A stretch of 5,193 nt of DNA from the NCBI GenBank assembly GCA_003646875.1, contig QMLT01000153.1, positions 1-5,193 on the forward strand, read 5' to 3'. This DNA is from Deltaproteobacteria bacterium. GTDB lineage: Bacteria; Desulfobacterota; DSM-4660; Desulfatiglandales; B25-G16. Under the pieces are notes generated by a model. The model searched no databases, was not told where the DNA came from, and saw nothing but the letters and a program-made list of their open reading frames with translations. The translations under genes and the position numbers were made by a program. This document shows, in pieces, positions 4,954 through 5,193 of this stretch; the first letter of the stretch is position 1; each line of letters starts with the position of its first letter.

Positions 4954-5193
4954 TCACCTAGAAATCAAACGATCCAGGGTTATTGCTGCAGCTGTCCTCA
5001 CTGAGAGGTGATTGTAATAAGATATACCAAAAATAGGCTCTAAAAGATAGTCTACTTTCCTGATAAGTTCTTTTGCTATACCCCATGCTGTACCAAATAA
5101 AATCATTACAGCGCCTCTGGAGGCAACTATTTCCCGTGCCAATGTATAGGTAACTCTTTGTCTTTTGCTTTTCCCTGCATCAGTGGCGATTAA
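4954..5193 (-). CDS. SPOUT-fold RNA methyltransferase, C-terminal part (5' end outside the window)
   Basis: The reading frame is open to the window edge, so only the last 79 residues are seen. They resemble the C-terminal half of the small SPOUT methyltransferases (Pfam Methyltrn_RNA_4 type) commonly encoded between trmD and rplS. Visible marks are a segment reading ATDAGKSKRQ, then VMILFGTAWGIAKE (the glycine-rich loop of the trefoil-knot SAM site), then LEPIFG, and finally YNHLSVRTAAAITLDRL, a near-signature ending for this family. The product is expected to be a cytoplasmic SAM-dependent RNA methyltransferase; its target is not known to me. A TTG codon at 5142 could be taken as a start, but the frame upstream continues with family-like sequence, so the gene is truncated by the window and does not start there. 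It ends with TGA 48 nt before rplS, consistent with cotranscription. The identification rests on remembered family motifs; the family is fairly sure, the substrate is not. Confidence 0.85.
   Translation of the reverse strand, partial: LIATDAGKSKRQRVTYTLAREIVASRGAVMILFGTAWGIAKELIRKVDYLLEPIFGISYYNHLSVRTAAAITLDRLISR

Noticed and set aside
4678..5004. Plus-strand frame across rplS and the methyltransferase end
   Set aside because: It is antisense to rplS, which is unmistakable, and it has a cysteine- and phenylalanine-rich composition without any family resemblance.
4954..5142. A separate 62-residue gene starting at TTG 5142
   Set aside because: The frame stays open to 5193 with sequence that fits the same methyltransferase family, so this is an internal codon of a gene cut by the window.

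Overview
This is an AT-rich bacterial window in which every recognisable gene is on the minus strand and nearly every base is coding. In transcription order (high to low coordinates) it holds: the 3' end of a SPOUT-fold RNA methyltransferase gene, rplS (ribosomal protein L19), rnhB (RNase HII), yraN (UPF0102), a 230-bp repeat-filled gap, rsmI (16S rRNA C1402 2'-O-methyltransferase), a HPr-enzyme I fusion of the phosphotransferase system (ptsP), and smpB (tmRNA-binding protein).

Organism (inference only). A SPOUT methyltransferase of this type followed by rplS-rnhB-yraN, with trmD probably just outside the window, is an order I associate with Desulfobacterota (former Deltaproteobacteria) and related lineages. 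A HPr-EI gene next to smpB fits the same group. The low GC and the dense intergenic repeat would suit an uncultured member, but the window does not fix the phylum.

Region 5193-3588 is a tight operon. The methyltransferase and rplS are separated by 48 nt that carry a strong Shine-Dalgarno. rplS/rnhB and rnhB/yraN meet as TGATG and TAGTG, with 1-nt overlaps that imply translational coupling. Region 3587-3358 is the only sizeable non-coding stretch. It is a compact element with imperfect terminal inverted repeats, short GCCTAAAGT-type repeats, a tandem 17-bp duplication and a 10-bp-stem hairpin that pairs fully only in minus-strand RNA. Its tips supply the yraN stop and the rsmI start. A further copy of one tip carries the rsmI stop codon. 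Region 3357-44 is a second close-set run: rsmI, ptsP, smpB.

Functionally the genes are housekeeping: ribosome structure and rRNA modification (L19, RsmI, probably the SPOUT enzyme), ribosome rescue (SmpB), removal of RNA from DNA (RNase HII), a nuclease-fold protein of unknown role (YraN), and a PTS phosphorelay head without any sugar transporter in view. The points most worth attention are the repeat element, its solo tip at the end of a short RsmI, and the altered HPr phosphorylation motif in the PTS fusion. I found no defence system, CRISPR array, tRNA or rRNA gene.
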